Source: Symbiodinium natans (Eukaryota; Sar; Dinophyceae; Suessiales; Symbiodiniaceae). From it: a DNA stretch of 64,000 nt. The notes beneath the pieces were generated by a model. The model did no database searches, was not told the origin of the DNA, and worked only from the letters and a program-made list of their open reading frames with translations. This document shows, in pieces, positions 9,538 to 20,898 of this stretch (position 1 is the first letter of the stretch; each line of letters opens with the position of its first letter). The stretch covers positions 392,501 through 456,500 of the forward strand of contig CAJNDS010002097.1 of assembly GCA_905221605.1 (NCBI GenBank), given 5' to 3'. Both the position numbers and the translations under genes were made by a program.

Positions 9538-12500
9538 CTGGTTTAGGGTTCAGGGTTTAGGGTTTAGGGTTTAGGTAGCCTTAACCATGGAAACTGTAAG
9601 GAACCACAGTTCAATTTTGGACGATCTGGCCACGCACTAAGGCAACCTCATGTACTGAACAACGACCCAGTCTCCTGGTGATGCGTCTCCCCGTTGCAGA
9701 ACTCCGGGGGCGTAAAGGAGCTGACCTCATAGCAACCTGGTAGACCAGAGAGTACCTTCACAGCTTCCCCAGCGTATGCCACAGGGACGGTCTGATCCAA
9801 GCTGCTGTGGGCGATCATCACTTGACGTCTGGACCCCACGGTGCAGTTCGACATCAACGCCAGGGGGTCGTAGTTGTCCACACCTTGGTCGACCAGTAAC
9901 CATACTATCATAACGGCACCCTTTTTTAGGTTGGCTACTTTACAAGGGAACCCATGACCCCAGATAAGGGTAAAGGGTACCCCTGGGTTTGAATGGTAAA
10001 CCCGAAATCCGAAACCCTAAACCCTAAACCCTAAACCCTAAGTAAAACCTAAACCCTGAAAACCCTTAGAGGGTACCACTGGGCCAGCGCCAAGGCGCGG
10101 TGGCCCGACGCCAAGATCGAGAAAGCGAAGACAATTCTTGCAAACGGATCGCCCAGCACCTAGGTTGGCCCCATGAAACATTCCGACACATGTTCCGAAA
10201 TATGGTTGAGGGTTTAGGGTTTAGGGTACCCCGTATATACCCGAAATAGAATAGAATCCCCTCAGTCAAAGGGAGCCACAAAAGGGCGCCCCCAAGATCA
10301 GTATCATCCTCTTTAACCCCAGTACGGGAAAATGAGAAATATCCCAAGGGCCTCCCTAGGCCCTTTATTGGGGAACCCCTTCTATCCGTAAGGGACCATA
10401 CCAAGGACTCCTAGGTACTTGGGTCTCGGGGAGTCATGCAATTGGGACTCCGGCACGGGACCGAAGATTCCCGAGACGACGTCGTGGGTCATACCAAAGA
10501 GGCCACCAAATGGCCCGGAGTCCAACCAGGCTCCCGGAATCCGCGGCTCCAGACCAAACGCAATGGCGCTTTCCAGGGCGCCTTCAGGTTTAGGGTTTAG
10601 GGTTTAGGGTTTGGGGTTTAGGGCTTGAGGTTCAGGGTTTAGGGCTTAGGGGTTTAGGCTTTGGGGGTTCAGGGTTAGATGCATGAAGAAACCCTGACTC
10701 CAACACTTCAACCCATAACCTTCACCCCCAACCCCCCCACTCCCTTTCCCCTCTGTGCCCGAAACCCTAAACCCTAAACCCTAAACCCTCCACCCTAACC
10801 CTAAACCCTAAACCCTAAACCCTAAACCCTAAACCCTCCACCCTAAACCCTAAACCCTAAACCCTAAACCCTAAACCCTAAACCCTAAGCCCTGGCGGGT
10901 GCCTTTAGAGAAGCCCATGATCCCCACTTGGGCAGGGGGAAGGGAGCCGCCCAAGAGACCCTCCGGATCCCCCACGGCGTAGTCCCAGGCTCCCAGAGCC
11001 TGAATGGGTTGCTGCTTTGGGGCTTCTAGGGTTTAGGGTTTAGGGTTTAGGGTTAGGGTTTAGGGTTTAGGGATTCGGTTTTAGGGTTTAGGAAAGGGGC
11101 TGAAACTTGAGGGTTTAGGGTAAGTAACCTCCTTAGCATTATAGGATTGCAGGTCTGTGCTTTGGCGTTAAGGTTGAAGGTCATGGTCGGAGGTTTTGTC
11201 GGTTAGGCCTCGAGTGGTTGGCAGGCTTGAGCATGCAGGGGGGTGATCGTTGAGGGTGTGGGGCGTAATACGGCTGTAGGGAGTTATTAGGGCCACGGGT
11301 CTATGCATACGGGCTGAAGAAGCACATAGGCTTGACGTAAGGCTCTAAGTTTGTGGTAGGATCGTTCTAGAACTCCTCCATTCTTCCGCGGTCTAGGTTT
11401 AGGGTTTAGGGTTTAGGATTTAGGGTTTAGGGTTCAGGGTTTAGGGTGTTTCGTGTAGGGTTTATAAGAACACCCAAGGCGCGTCGAGGTGATAGTCGTA
11501 GCCCCAGCTGCCGACTGTAGGGTGCGTCGATGCCCCAGACAAGCCGCAGTCTCTGGCGCTGAGCGCGAGGCAGCTGAAACCTATTGACCGCAACAAGTAG
11601 CCTTGGCGGTTTAGGATTTAGGGTTTAGGGTCTAGGGTTTAGGGTCACAAAATGCGGAATGAGAGCAGGCGTTGCCAAAGGCAACCGACACTCAAATCAA
11701 CGGGAATACGACCCCTGAACCCTAAACCCCGAACCCGAAACCCTACACCCCAAATCCCAACCCTACCCCTAATATCACTCTGGGTCCTAGAAGCAGGTTG
11801 ATTGCACTCCACAGTGGTTGTTGTTGGAAGACATGCCGTGGAAGGCCACCACGCCTTGGTGTTTAGGGTCTAGGGTGTAGGTTTTAGGGTTTAGGGTCGT
11901 ACCCCCAAGGTTGTACCCCTAAAAGTTTCCCTTTAAAAGCTCCTCATATGGGCCTCATATGATATTCCGATCTTTAACAGGGGTCCCCAAACCCAAGGGT
12001 ACAACCTTAGCGGTCCAGCTCCCTGTGCTGCGGAAGCAGTCGGTTCCTGTTCTAGGGCCATGGACTTCAACCAAGATCTTACCAAAAAGCTAGATCCTCT
12101 TAACCCTAAACCCTAAACCCTAAACCCTAAATCCAAAACCCTAAAACCCTAAAACCCTAAAACCCTAAAACCCTAAAACCCTAAAACCCTAAAACCCTAA
12201 AACCCTAAAACCCTAAAACCCTAAAACCCTAAAACCCTAAAGCTCACAGCCAAAGGAAACCCACTTAAAGCCCTGAGACTGACGCATGCCCAGATTCGAG
12301 GGGCGGGGCGACCGGCCCTGTCAGGCGCTGGCAGCCACCAGGCCGAGATGTTCACCTTTGTAGCCCTAAACCCTAAACCCTAAACCCTAAACCCTAAACC
12401 CTAAACCCTAAACCCTAAACCCTGCCTTTCCCCAAATCGGGGCATCCTTTATCCCATTTTATAAGGACCCCGAAAGGGTACCCCTACTTTCGGAAACCCC

Positions 12501-12835
12501 CATGTCTAAGCCCTAAACCCTAAACCCCCATGTCTAAGGGTACCGTCTTTTAGGTTGGTTACTTTTCTTCCAAGGGAACAACCCAGAACCCAAAAAAGGG
12601 ACAAGGGTACCACTGGGTTTACACCCTAAACCCTAAACCCTAAACCCTAAGCCCTAAACCCTAAGCCCCAAACCCTAAACGCTAAACCCTAAACCCTAAA
12701 CCCTAAACCCTAACCCCTACCACTGGGCTACCAAGTGGCAGGTGCCTCGTCCTTGGGACCTGGGCGGGAGGGGAAGTACACCAGCTTGTAGCCATTCTCC
12801 GCAGCGAAGCGCTCCCACTCCAGGATGAAACCTCT
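9421..12835 (-). CDS. Alpha/beta-hydrolase fold gene, multi-exon
   Basis: A minus-strand gene assembled from in-phase exons. Proposed order: 12746-about 12835 (FILEWERFAAENGYKLVYFP), 12290-12355 (VNISAWWLPAPDRAGRPAP), 12006-12077 (ILVEVHGPRTGTD), an unresolved piece near 11465-11560, 10903-10999 (VGIMGFSKG), 9675-9883 (IAHSSLDQTVPVAYA) and 9421-9537 with the stop TAG. The WWLPAP then VEVHGP order resembles the beta-strand and oxyanion-loop region of alpha/beta hydrolases. GFSKG is the nucleophile elbow, LDQTVP fits the acid loop and GETHHQEMW the histidine loop. The substrate cannot be told. The start codon was not found, and 12909-13184 may hold further 5' coding sequence. Donors include GC and GA forms. 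Confidence 0.72.
9675..9883 (-). CDS. Hydrolase exon with the acid-loop aspartate
   Basis: The exon is 209 nt, starts in phase 1 and ends in phase 0. It follows the family B element, whose sense-strand end GGTCGACCAAG serves as acceptor. Joining the upstream donor AAAG|GC restores GFSKGVDNYDP across the junction. The peptide VMIAHSSLDQTVPVAYAGEA has the spacing expected of a beta-strand plus catalytic Asp. The donor is GAG after CACCAG, and the next exon is preceded by ACCAG, so a short CCAGGAGA repeat marks both intron ends. Confidence 0.75.
9884..9990. mobile_element. Family B introner in the hydrolase gene
   Basis: It shares the ACCATA, GGCACCCTTTTTTAGGTTGG, CTACTTTACAAGGGAACC and GGGTAAAGGGTACC blocks of the family. 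Its minus-strand end abuts the hydrolase exon at 9883. The other end is decayed to CCCCTGGGTTT. Confidence 0.75.
10790..10890. repeat. CCCTAAA arrays with a CTCCACCCTAA interruption
   Basis: Two C-strand arrays (10763-10788 and 10798-10888) are separated by the same CTCCACCCTAA motif, used twice. In the sense of the hydrolase gene this is the G-rich repeat that follows the donor of exon 10903-10999. Confidence 0.85.
11909..12005. mobile_element. Introner-like element with GTTGTACCC termini (family K)
   Basis: The inverted ends GGTTGTACCCCT and AAGGGTACAACC lie about 95 bp apart. On the minus strand the hydrolase exon ends GCTAAG and the element begins GTTGTACCCTTGGG, so the element supplies the GT donor. 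The matching acceptor lies further on, beyond a telomere array. Confidence 0.7.
12099..12240. repeat. CCCTAAA array passing into an 8-bp CCCTAAAA array
   Basis: Three 7-bp units are followed by about 13 uniform 8-bp CCCTAAAA units. The uniformity points to local amplification of one variant. Confidence 0.9.
12537..12735. mobile_element. Family B element interrupted by a telomere array with 10-bp duplication
   Basis: Left and middle blocks of family B (TTTAGGTTGGTTACTTTT, CAAGGGAACA) run to GGTACCACTGGG. About 100 bp of CCCTAAA units follow, and then the same TACCACTGGG reappears and continues to the normal end GCTACCAAG. The duplicated 10-mers are at 12608-12617 and 12718-12727. Confidence 0.85.
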
Positions 12836-12908
12836 CGCTTCTCTAACCCTAAACCCTAAACCCTAAACCCTAAACCCTAAACCCTATATAGGGTTTAAAC
12901 CCTAAACC

Positions 12909-13184
12909 CTAAACCCTAAACTCTGAAAAAAAAACGGAAACAACAAGCAAGCTGGGGGGCTTCTCTTTGCCAAGGAAGCCATCAGAAGGCCGAAGCCGCA
13001 AATCATCTTCAAAGCCCCCAACCCTAAACTCCCGAAACCCACATCTCAGCTCAAGTAAGTAGCTTAAGTTGAAGCAAGGATGTACGCATTCTGCCAGCTC
13101 CGCATCCGTCTTATTTCCTTCCGCACATCCACCGCAGCTGCTGTATCGAGGGAACTGAACCGGAGTAAGGTGCGGGTTGATCAT
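12909..13184 (-). CDS. Possible 5' exon(s) of the hydrolase gene
   Basis: The minus-strand open frame begins MINPHLTPVQFPRYSSCGGC and has a protein-like first half with several cysteines. The middle (about 13015-13045) contains a telomere-like stretch, so this may be two exons separated by a small intron. The later half (DDLRLRPSDGFLGKEK) is also plausible. No family was recognised. Confidence 0.4.
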   Translation of the reverse strand: MINPHLTPVQFPRYSSCGGCAEGNKTDAELAECVHPCFNLSYLLELRCGFREFRVGGFEDDLRLRPSDGFLGKEKPPSLLVVSVFFSEFRV

Positions 13185-13522
13185 GTTCTGCGTCCCTGGG
13201 CTTTCGGGCTTTTTGGGTTCAGGCTTTATGGGGTTTAGGGATTAGGGTTCAAGCTTTAGGGTCTTGGATGAGGCCTTAAACCGTACACCTTAAACCACCC
13301 AAGTCCAGTACCTTAAGCCCGCGGAGGCCTCCCAAAACCCATCTACTAAGTTCATGGCGAACCACCCTAAACCCAACACCTAGAGTCCTAGAGTTTGGCT
13401 AAACTCTAGAAACCCGAGAAACCCTGGAAACTCTAGAAACCTTAGAAACTCTAGAGCCTTACAGAAACTCGAAAGCCTCATCTCAAAGCTCCGAAATCCG
13501 CAAATCACGTACAAAAGGCCTA

Positions 13523-13620
13523 CTGGTTCTCAGTGGGGAATGTGGCAGCCCACATATCACCCTACATATACCCATTAAGGTATTTCACAGGGTACTCCCT
13601 CATTCCCTACCAAGAACCAG
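13523..13620. mobile_element. Introner-like element, family F
   Basis: The ends CTGGTTCTCAGTGGGGAATG and CATTCCCTACCAAGAACCAG form imperfect inverted repeats. Each end gives GTTCT as donor and AACCAG as acceptor in either direction. Related copies are at 61924-62031 and 62137-62236. Confidence 0.75.
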
Positions 13621-13679
13621 GGGAAAACAAGGACTGTCCCTGTCAAAACTTGAAAACCCGAACTTAACTTGACTGCCTG

Positions 13680-13994
13680 GGCTTTAGGCTTTAGGGTTTA
13701 GGGTTTAGGGTTTAGGGCTTAGGGCTTAGGGTTTAGGGTTTAGGGCTTAGGGTTTGGGGTTTAGGGTTTAGGGTTTAGGGCTTAGGATTTCGGATTTCGG
13801 GTCAGGGTGAAGGCCTCCATGCCCCTCCCCCAACCCTGACTCCTGAACTCTGGCTTAGGGTTCAGGGTTCAGGGTTCAGGGTTCAGGGTTCAGGGTTCAG
13901 GGTTCAGGGTTCAGGGTTCAGGGTTCAGGGTTCAGGGTTCAGGGTTTAGGGTTTAGGGTTTAGGGTTTAGGGTTTAGGGTTTAGGGTTTAGGGC
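13680..13994. repeat. TTTAGGG array with an embedded homogeneous TTCAGGG block
   Basis: Mixed TTTAGGG/CTTAGGG units (13684-13800) are followed at 13856-13944 by about 12 identical TTCAGGG units and then pure TTTAGGG to 13994. The variant block is sharply bounded. Confidence 0.9.
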
Positions 13995-14052
13995 CCTAAA
14001 CCCCATACCCGAAACCCTGAACACCCAAACCCTGCGCACATCTTCTTGCCAG

Positions 14053-14147
14053 CTGCGGAGGACTACCAGCGAGGCCCCTTGAAACGCGAGGAAGCCCACC
14101 AGGATAGTAACAAGGGTACAGCAGGAGCACCTGACAAGCTTCGTTGA
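14053..14147 (+). CDS. Terminal exon, unknown protein
   Basis: The acceptor CATCTTCTTGCCAG is followed by 31 codons ending in TGA. The peptide begins AEDYQRGPLKREEAHQDSNK and is hydrophilic. Upstream exons of this plus-strand gene were not located. A CCCTAAA array follows at 14157-14233. Confidence 0.5.
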
Positions 14148-14856
14148 GGGTTACCCTCAACCCTAAACCCTAAACCCTAAACCCTAAACCCTAAACCCTA
14201 AACCCTAAACCCTAAACCCTAAACCCTAAACCGTTCGTTTATCAAGGGCTTTAGAGCTTGCTTAGGTTCCTACCATGAGGTTCATTGGTACCTATAACCG
14301 GTGTTGTAAGAATGCAGAGCAACTTTAATACCCTTCGACTGGCAGCACTGGAATAATTGCTTCAGGTTTCGAAGGTGTACAACGAGGTTGGCGGTTAAGG
14401 CCAATATTCCCGAATAAGATCCTCTTCAGCCCAATCAGGAAAACACAAGGCATCTCAAGGGTTAACCCAGCTGAGAAAAGAGCTTCAAGTTTTCAGGGTT
14501 TGGGCGTTGCTGGATGAACATGTAAAATGTTTCCAGGGTTTAGGGTTCAAGGGTTGAGCCCAGCCTCAGGGGTTGAGAGCTGGGAGTTTAGGGCCTTGGG
14601 GGTTAGGCTCTTGGCCCTTGTTGGAGCCCTTCCTACTTCCGAGTCAATGGCAATACTTGAGGGTGTGGGGGCTTTATAAGTGAACCTAAGCCCCAAAAAT
14701 TGGAATAAGGGTCTACCCTGGGTCCCTAGATATATAAAGGGTCATGATGATAAAAAGAGGCTCCTGCAACAGGAGGTTTACAGTTGGACAGGAAGGCTCG
14801 CATTTTGGAGCTGAGTGTCACGGGTGAGTTTGAAAATGGCCCCGGCTGCAAAACCA

Positions 14857-14947
14857 TACTTGGAGCTTCACAGGTACTTACAAGTAGGGCTATAAGTACC
14901 CCAAGTATACTTATGTCCCTACTCAGAAGTACCCATGGGCCTCCAAG
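14857..14947. mobile_element. Introner-like element, family A, short degenerate copy
   Basis: The ends TACTTGGAGCTTCACAGGTAC and GTACCCATGGGCCTCCAAG are inverted and match family A with substitutions. The interior is reduced to about 50 bp. Confidence 0.65.
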
Positions 14948-15113
14948 CAAGCCCCAAACCCTAAACCCTAAAGCCTAAACCTAGCACCAGAGACTTTGCT
15001 GGGCAGGACCTAAGAAAGCAGAGCCCGTAAATGCGCCAACAACCTCCAGGGTGCAGGGTTTATAGGATAGCTGCGAGCAGGATTCGCCACCCTAAACCGT
15101 AAACCCTACACCC

Positions 15114-18100
15114 TCATCCCCTAAATGCAGGCGCAAGGGGCAAGCTGGCGAACAAGCAGCAGCGTAAGATGCGCTTCCGCATGACGATCGCGATTTCTTC
15201 TTCCGACGGGTCGTCGCTGCTTTCAAAGCTCTCGTCCTCATCCCCATTGCGCCAGACCTGCGGGATGGTCCGGGTGTAGGGTTTAGGGTTTAGCGTTCAG
15301 GCTTTTTAGTTTAGGGTTCAAGACGTCCTGCGGATATGTCCCTCCGCCCCAGCAACAGACCCCCTCGACCCCAAACCCCCCAACCCCCCGCGCCCGAAAT
15401 GTTGGGGCAGGGCAATGCGGTTTCAGAGCTCCTATAGGGTTCGCAGTTACTTAAGAATGGATTTAAGGTTTAGGGTCTTGGGATAGAGTCACTTCTCTAA
15501 AATATGGTCCCCTTTGGGGATATTATAAGGCGGCCCCTCTTATTTGGGTACCCAAAAGGTGGACCATATTTTGTTTAGAACTGAGCATATAACCCTCTCT
15601 CTCTCTATATATATATATATTATACTCATAATATGAAATGGTATTGTATGTAGCCTTGTCGCGGGGGAGGGTTGTCGCGGACGGGGCCCGTCTGTTACAA
15701 ACCTTTGTCGCGTAGGGACCCCCCGGCGCCTGTTACAAGCCCGGAAAAAAAACTCACTCCCATATTTATATTTATATAAATGTGTGTATATATGTATATA
15801 CCTTATACTTAGGTGGCCCCTACACATGACCCCTTACAGTCCCTTACAAGGGTAAACGATCTCAAAGGGGGAACATGTCGCTCTTTGCCAGGCTCTTGCT
15901 CGACTTCTTGGGTCAAGGCTGGGCGGCTGCAAGGTCCCCGGTCTGCTTTCAAGGTTTAGGGTTTAGGGTTTAGGGTTTAGGGTTTAGGGTTTAGGGTTTA
16001 GGGTTTAGGGTTTAGGGTTTAGGGCATACTAGGGTTTCGGGTTTCGGTATAAGAGGGAAGTGGGTTGGGACCAAAACCTATAACCGTGAACCCTAAACTG
16101 TGAAGCCCCCCCCCCCCCCCCCCCCCGGTTTAGGGTTTCGGGTTTAGGGCCCCCTAGCTTCCCTAAGCCCCCCCCCCTCCCCCCAGAGGTGCCTCTTGGA
16201 AGACTTGCTTCTCGGAACTGAGCTGCACACGTCGGACGTCCATGGCTCGAGCTCAACCCTAAACCCTAACCCCCGAAACCCTCCGGAAAACTTCAGGCGG
16301 CCCGGGGCCAAGGTGGAGGCCTTTCGGGGTTTGGGGTTCAGGGTTTGAGGGGCTAAGGGGTGAAGAGTTTCTCGATTGGGGTTTTAGGGTGCTTTGGGGG
16401 TTTGGTATATGGGGTTTCCGAAAACAGGGGTACCCTTTTTGGGGGTCCCTTAACTGTTCCATTTGGGGTAGAAAAGGGGTACGCCGATTCTGGGAAGTAC
16501 CCAGATACTCTCGGAGCGGTGTGACTTTCGGATCCTCCCTGTCCTTGAGCTCACGAGGAGCGGCTCAGCAGCCACGGCGGTGGCAGACTAATGCTAGGCT
16601 TAGAACCCTAAACCCCAAACCCGAAACCCCAAACCCTTAACTCTAAATCCCAAACCCTTAACCCGAAACCCTAAAACCCAAACCCTGAACCCCAAACCCC
16701 AAGCCCAAACTTCTCAGGGCTTCAAGGATTAGGGTTCACGTCGTCATCGGCACCACGCAGACTCACCATCTCGCTGCGTACGTGGCTGCTCTACACTGCG
16801 CTAGGTTGCCCAGTAGCCTGGGATTGAAAAGGGTGTCCTTTTTGTTGGCTGAAAGGGGTTTTTTCAGGGAACCTACCCCCCCCCCCCCCGGAAAACAAAG
16901 AAACAAAAGGAACAAGGGTACTACTGGGCGTCGTAGTATGGGAAAGGCCTGAAGCTCTATAGTCTAAACGCCTAAACCCTAAACCACAGAACCCAAGACC
17001 CATCCTCAAATTCGAGGAAGCCTCTTAACCCCAAGCCCCCCCCCCGAGCCTAGGCCCTAAACCCTTGCGTACCCCAACCCCTGGCTCCCTAAACTCTCAA
17101 CCCTAAACCCTCAACCCTCAACCCTAAACCCTAAACCCTTCCCAAGACCTTGAGGGCATCGGACACGCGGCGAAGCAGGAAGGGCGCGACCAAACCCAAG
17201 CCGCGGAGGTCTGCCTGGGGGAAAAGTGGGCTTTAGCGATTCCTGGCCCAGGTTACCCTAAACCCTAAACCCCAGACCCTAAACTAAACCGTAAAACCCT
17301 AAACCCTAAACCCCAAACCCCAAACCCTAAACCCCTAACCCTAAACCCCAAACCCCAAACCCTTAAAGGTTCCTTGCTTGAGGGTTGTGCGGCTTGGGAT
17401 GCTTTTGAGGGTTTGAGGGTTCAACAGCTTTAAACCTTTCCGGCTGTGGGTGCTTCAGAGCTTGAATATTAGGGTTGGTATTTAGGGTTTCGGGCTTTGG
17501 GTTTAGGGTTTGGGGTTTGGGCTTTAGGGCCGTTTTGTGGAGGAGTACTGGCGGCTGGAGAAACGGGCAAGGAGAATGGCTGACTCGCTTTAACATCCCC
17601 ACGAGGGTTCAAGCCGAGCCTAGTTCAAGGTTCGGGAAGTTCAGGGCTTACGGACATTGACCGAACAATGCTTGCGCGCGCTCTAAAGCCTAAACCCACT
17701 CAACCCACCCTGGTAGCCAAGTAGGCATATCAAAATAAGGGTACCCTTTTTGGGGTTGGTTACTCTACAAGGGAACCTTGACCCCAAAAGAGAAAACGGT
17801 ACCACTGGGCTACCAAGCCACTAAACCCCACAAGTGCAAAACCAGGAACCACAAACGTGCGTCTCAGAATAACATGAAACCCTCGGAAACAGCCAAGTCC
17901 TTGCCCCAGGAGCTCCAAACAGAAAAGGCAGTTATTCTTCGCAGACGTCGAACCCTAAACCCCAAACCCGAAACCCTAAACCCCTAACCCTAAACCCCCA
18001 ACCCCCAAACCCGAAACCCTAAGGGTTGAAGAAGTTTTGAAGTTTTGTGCTTGAACAACCCAGACTTGCTTGAAGGATCGTGGGCTATTTGAAGTTAAGG

Positions 18101-19979
18101 CGACAAGGAAGGCTCGAGGAAGGCTTAGGGATGATAGGGTTTAGGGTTTAGGGTTTAGGGTTTAGGGTTTAGGGTTTAGGGTTTAGGGTATAGGGTTTAG
18201 GGCCTCAAGGGTTCAGGGTTTAGGGTGTCTGCTATGTCTAACCTCTACCAAGTCAGCTGCAGAAGGCCAGCAGGCATACCGTTTTAACCACAGCTTAGGG
18301 CTTACGGTATTGTAGGCGGTTCAGGGTTTAGGGAGAATTCATGGGGTGTAGGTACCTCGGACACCTCACGGAAGCTGAGGGAGTAGTAGGGAGTACTATA
18401 AGGGAACCCTTGGGTTGCATGCTTGAACCCTGCTCCTTCCGAGACCCACAAGACCCCACAAGCTCAGGGTTTTCACGGACTTCAAGCAAGCTCGACGTTC
18501 CTCTGCTGGAAGTCTGAAATCGCCCCTATAACCCAAAAAAACCCTGAACCTCTGCCCGGCTAAACCTGCAAAAGCACCCTGACCCCAAACCCTAACAACC
18601 CCCCCCCCCTAAAAAAAAAAAAAAAAAAAACGACAACAAAAAACAAAAAAACAAAACAAAACATACCAAACGCCCAGGCCCCCCAAAGCCTCCCCCAGCG
18701 TCAGCAGGGTGGAGCCGTCCACGGCGTAGGCCACCAGCTTCCGGGTGAACTCAGGCCTAGGGTTTTTAGGGGCTTTAGGGGCTGTGGGGGTTTTCGGGGT
18801 TTAAGGGTTTAGGGTTATAGGGTTTGGGGTTCAGAGTTTAGGGCTTTGCAGGGGAGGGATCTCAAAAGAGGTTCCCTCCAACTGCTCATGAAAGCTGTGA
18901 TGGTTTTGCAGGGGGTCTACTTACGGGTCGCCAACTCCGACTCGATTGATTGAACGGCTAGCAATGCCTGCAAGCCAGGCGTGATTCTCAATAATGCTCA
19001 CAAACATCGTAGCATCAACTCGCAAACAAAACCTCATGTAGAGAATCTTCCATGAGTACTTTCAAGATGTACTAGGTAGTAGGTACCCCTATATAGAAGC
19101 TCCGATAGGAACGCCAAAGCCGGACTGCCAATTCTGAAAGGCGCAAACGGATCATTAAACACAAAACCGTTCAACAAAAAGAGAGGATGTTTCCAGGGAC
19201 CGAAAAGCCCGAAACCCTAAACCCTAAACCCTAAACCTTAAACCTTATAAGGACACACTATTTCGGTCCCTGGACATCTATAGGGATGGGGGTTTAGGCT
19301 TTGGGCGGGCTAACCCTACACCCTAAACCACGCCCAACGCCACGACCTAAACTTGAAAACCCCTCCAAGCTGAAGCTCGAAAGCCCCGAACTTGAAGCCC
19401 GTGCCTGACCGCCAAAAGGGTGTTGGGTTTAGGGTTTAGTGTTTAGGGTTTAGGGTGCCTTTCACGCCAAGGTAAGGGCACAAAGGCCATTATTCTGCAC
19501 ACATGCTGGTGGGGCCGGGCCTTTAAACCCCCTAAACCCCAAACCCTCAACCCTCAACCCTGAACTGAAACCAACAACCTCGAAACCCAAAGCAGGGAAC
19601 CAGGGGATAAATCCAAAATATCCAAAGGCCCCAACCTCAAAGCAGGTACGTGCCCCAAAACCCCGAAGACCGAAAGCCCTCAAAGCAGCTAAGCCCCAAA
19701 CCCCATCATAAAACCCTTACTCCCTACTATACACCCTGATAACCCCAGAAGCAAAAATAAACCCCATAAACCGTACCAACCCTGCAACCTAAACCCTAAA
19801 CCCTAAACCCTAAACCCTAAACCCTAAACCCTAAACCCTACACCCTAAACCCTAAACCCTAAACCCTAAACCCTAAACCCTAAACCCTAAACCCTAAACC
19901 CAGAAAAGAAACAGGTGCCAAGCCCGGGACACTCTCAGGGTGGAGGCCCAGAGCTGGACCTCGTGCGCGGTCCACTTCT
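15114..19979 (-). CDS. SAM-domain protein gene, multi-exon
   Basis: Three minus-strand exons join in phase to one sterile alpha motif domain: 19933-19979 (KWTAHEVQLWASTLR), 18690-18749 (FTRKLVAYAVDGSTLLTLGE) and 17149-17214 (ADLRGLGLVAPFLLRRVSDA). The W-x3-EV-x2-W start, the central V-DGSTLL-L core and the final DL-x2-LGL segment are the SAM hallmarks in the right order and spacing. Donors are GT, GC and GT. A later exon at 15114-15257 is also in phase. It reads VWRNGDEDESFESSDDPSEE, then a basic/hydrophobic tail and a stop, and may be the C-terminus. SAM domains mediate protein-protein or RNA contacts; the partner is unknown. The 5' end lies above 20 kb and was not found. Confidence 0.72.
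17713..17817. mobile_element. Introner-like element, family B
   Basis: It begins GTAGCCAAGTAGGCATA and ends GGTACCACTGGGCTACCAAG, with the GGGTACCCTTTTTGGGGTTGG and ACAAGGGAACCTTGA blocks between. It is 105 bp and intact. In minus sense it lies in the intron between SAM exons 2 and 3. Confidence 0.85.
18334..18424. mobile_element. Introner-like element, family G
   Basis: The order GGGTGTAGGTACCTC, GGAAGCTGAGGGAGTAGTAGGG and CCTTGGGTTGCATG is shared with copies at 51718-51826 and 62735-62845, and in reverse at 27177-27320. The ends are less clear than in other families. Confidence 0.6.
19189..19276. mobile_element. Palindromic element with telomere core (family N)
   Basis: TGTTTCCAGGGACCGAAA and TTTCGGTCCCTGGACA are inverted ends. 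Between them lie four or five CCCTAAA/CCTTAAA units at 19207-19246. Confidence 0.7.
19790..19897. repeat. CCCTAAA array
   Basis: About 15 C-strand units, nearly perfect, directly downstream in sense of the first SAM exon (G-rich on the minus strand after the donor). Confidence 0.9.
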
Positions 19980-20206
19980 CTGGGCCTGGATTGAAGGTTT
20001 ACGGGGTTGGTTTGGTTTAGGCTTTAGGGTTTAGGGTTTAGGGTTTAGGGCTTAGGGTTTAGGGTTTAGGGTTTAGGGTCTACGGTCTAGGGTCTAGGGT
20101 TTAGGGTCTAGGGTCTAGGGTTTAGGGTTTAGGGCTTAGGGCATATTGTACTGGGGTCTGGGGTTTGGTGTTTGGGGTTTGGGGTTTAGGGTTTTAAGAG
20201 GCCTCG

Positions 20207-20301
20207 AGGATGGTCCTTTAAAATGTGCTCGAAAACATTCCTGAATATTTTCGTCTTGAACACAATCTGGAAAATAGTAAATATCCCAAGAGCCTACCTA
20301 G
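20207..20301. mobile_element. Introner-like element, family C
   Basis: It starts GGATGGTCCTTTAAAATG and ends CCCAAGAGCCTACCTAG, with ACATTCCTGAATATTTTCGTC inside. Family C typically ends AAGGGCCTACCTAG, the inverse of its GGATGGCCCTT start. Confidence 0.75.
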
Positions 20302-20898
20302 TTGAAGGTTTACGGGGTTGATAGAGGGTTTGTAAGAGCTTAGAGAGGCTTTAGGGAAGAGCTTAGAGAGGGTCTTTTGGGGTTACAGAGGCAGGGTTGA
20401 GAGAGGGTTTTTAGAGCTTAGAGGGGTTTACAGGGGTTATAGAGGGTAAACCCTAAACCCTAAACGCTAAACCCTAAATTCATAGGGTTGCAGGGGTTTC
20501 TTACGGGCGGGGGGGGGGGGTAGGGCTAAAAGGGTTTCTAGGGCTTAAAGCTTCAAGTGTGTTACTGAGTGAGGCAACCCTGAAAGCCTTAACAGTCAAC
20601 CCTAAACCCGAAACCCTTAACCATAAAACGCAAACCCTAAACCCTGAACCCTAAACTCGAAACCCTGAGCCCTTTTTCAGTTTCTGGAGCTAAGGCATCA
20701 GGACCAGAACTGGTCAAGGGCTTAAGAGTTCTCTAGGGTTGTAGGACCCCTAAACCTTGCCTAGTCCAAGATGCTTATAAACCATATTCGAACATGAATG
20801 ATACCTGGCAGATTTTGTTGGTGCCTCGGAGTCTCTTTTCCAAAGATTGGTGCCAGTTTCGAAGTTTCGATGGGTGGGTTCAGAGCTTTTGGCTGCAG

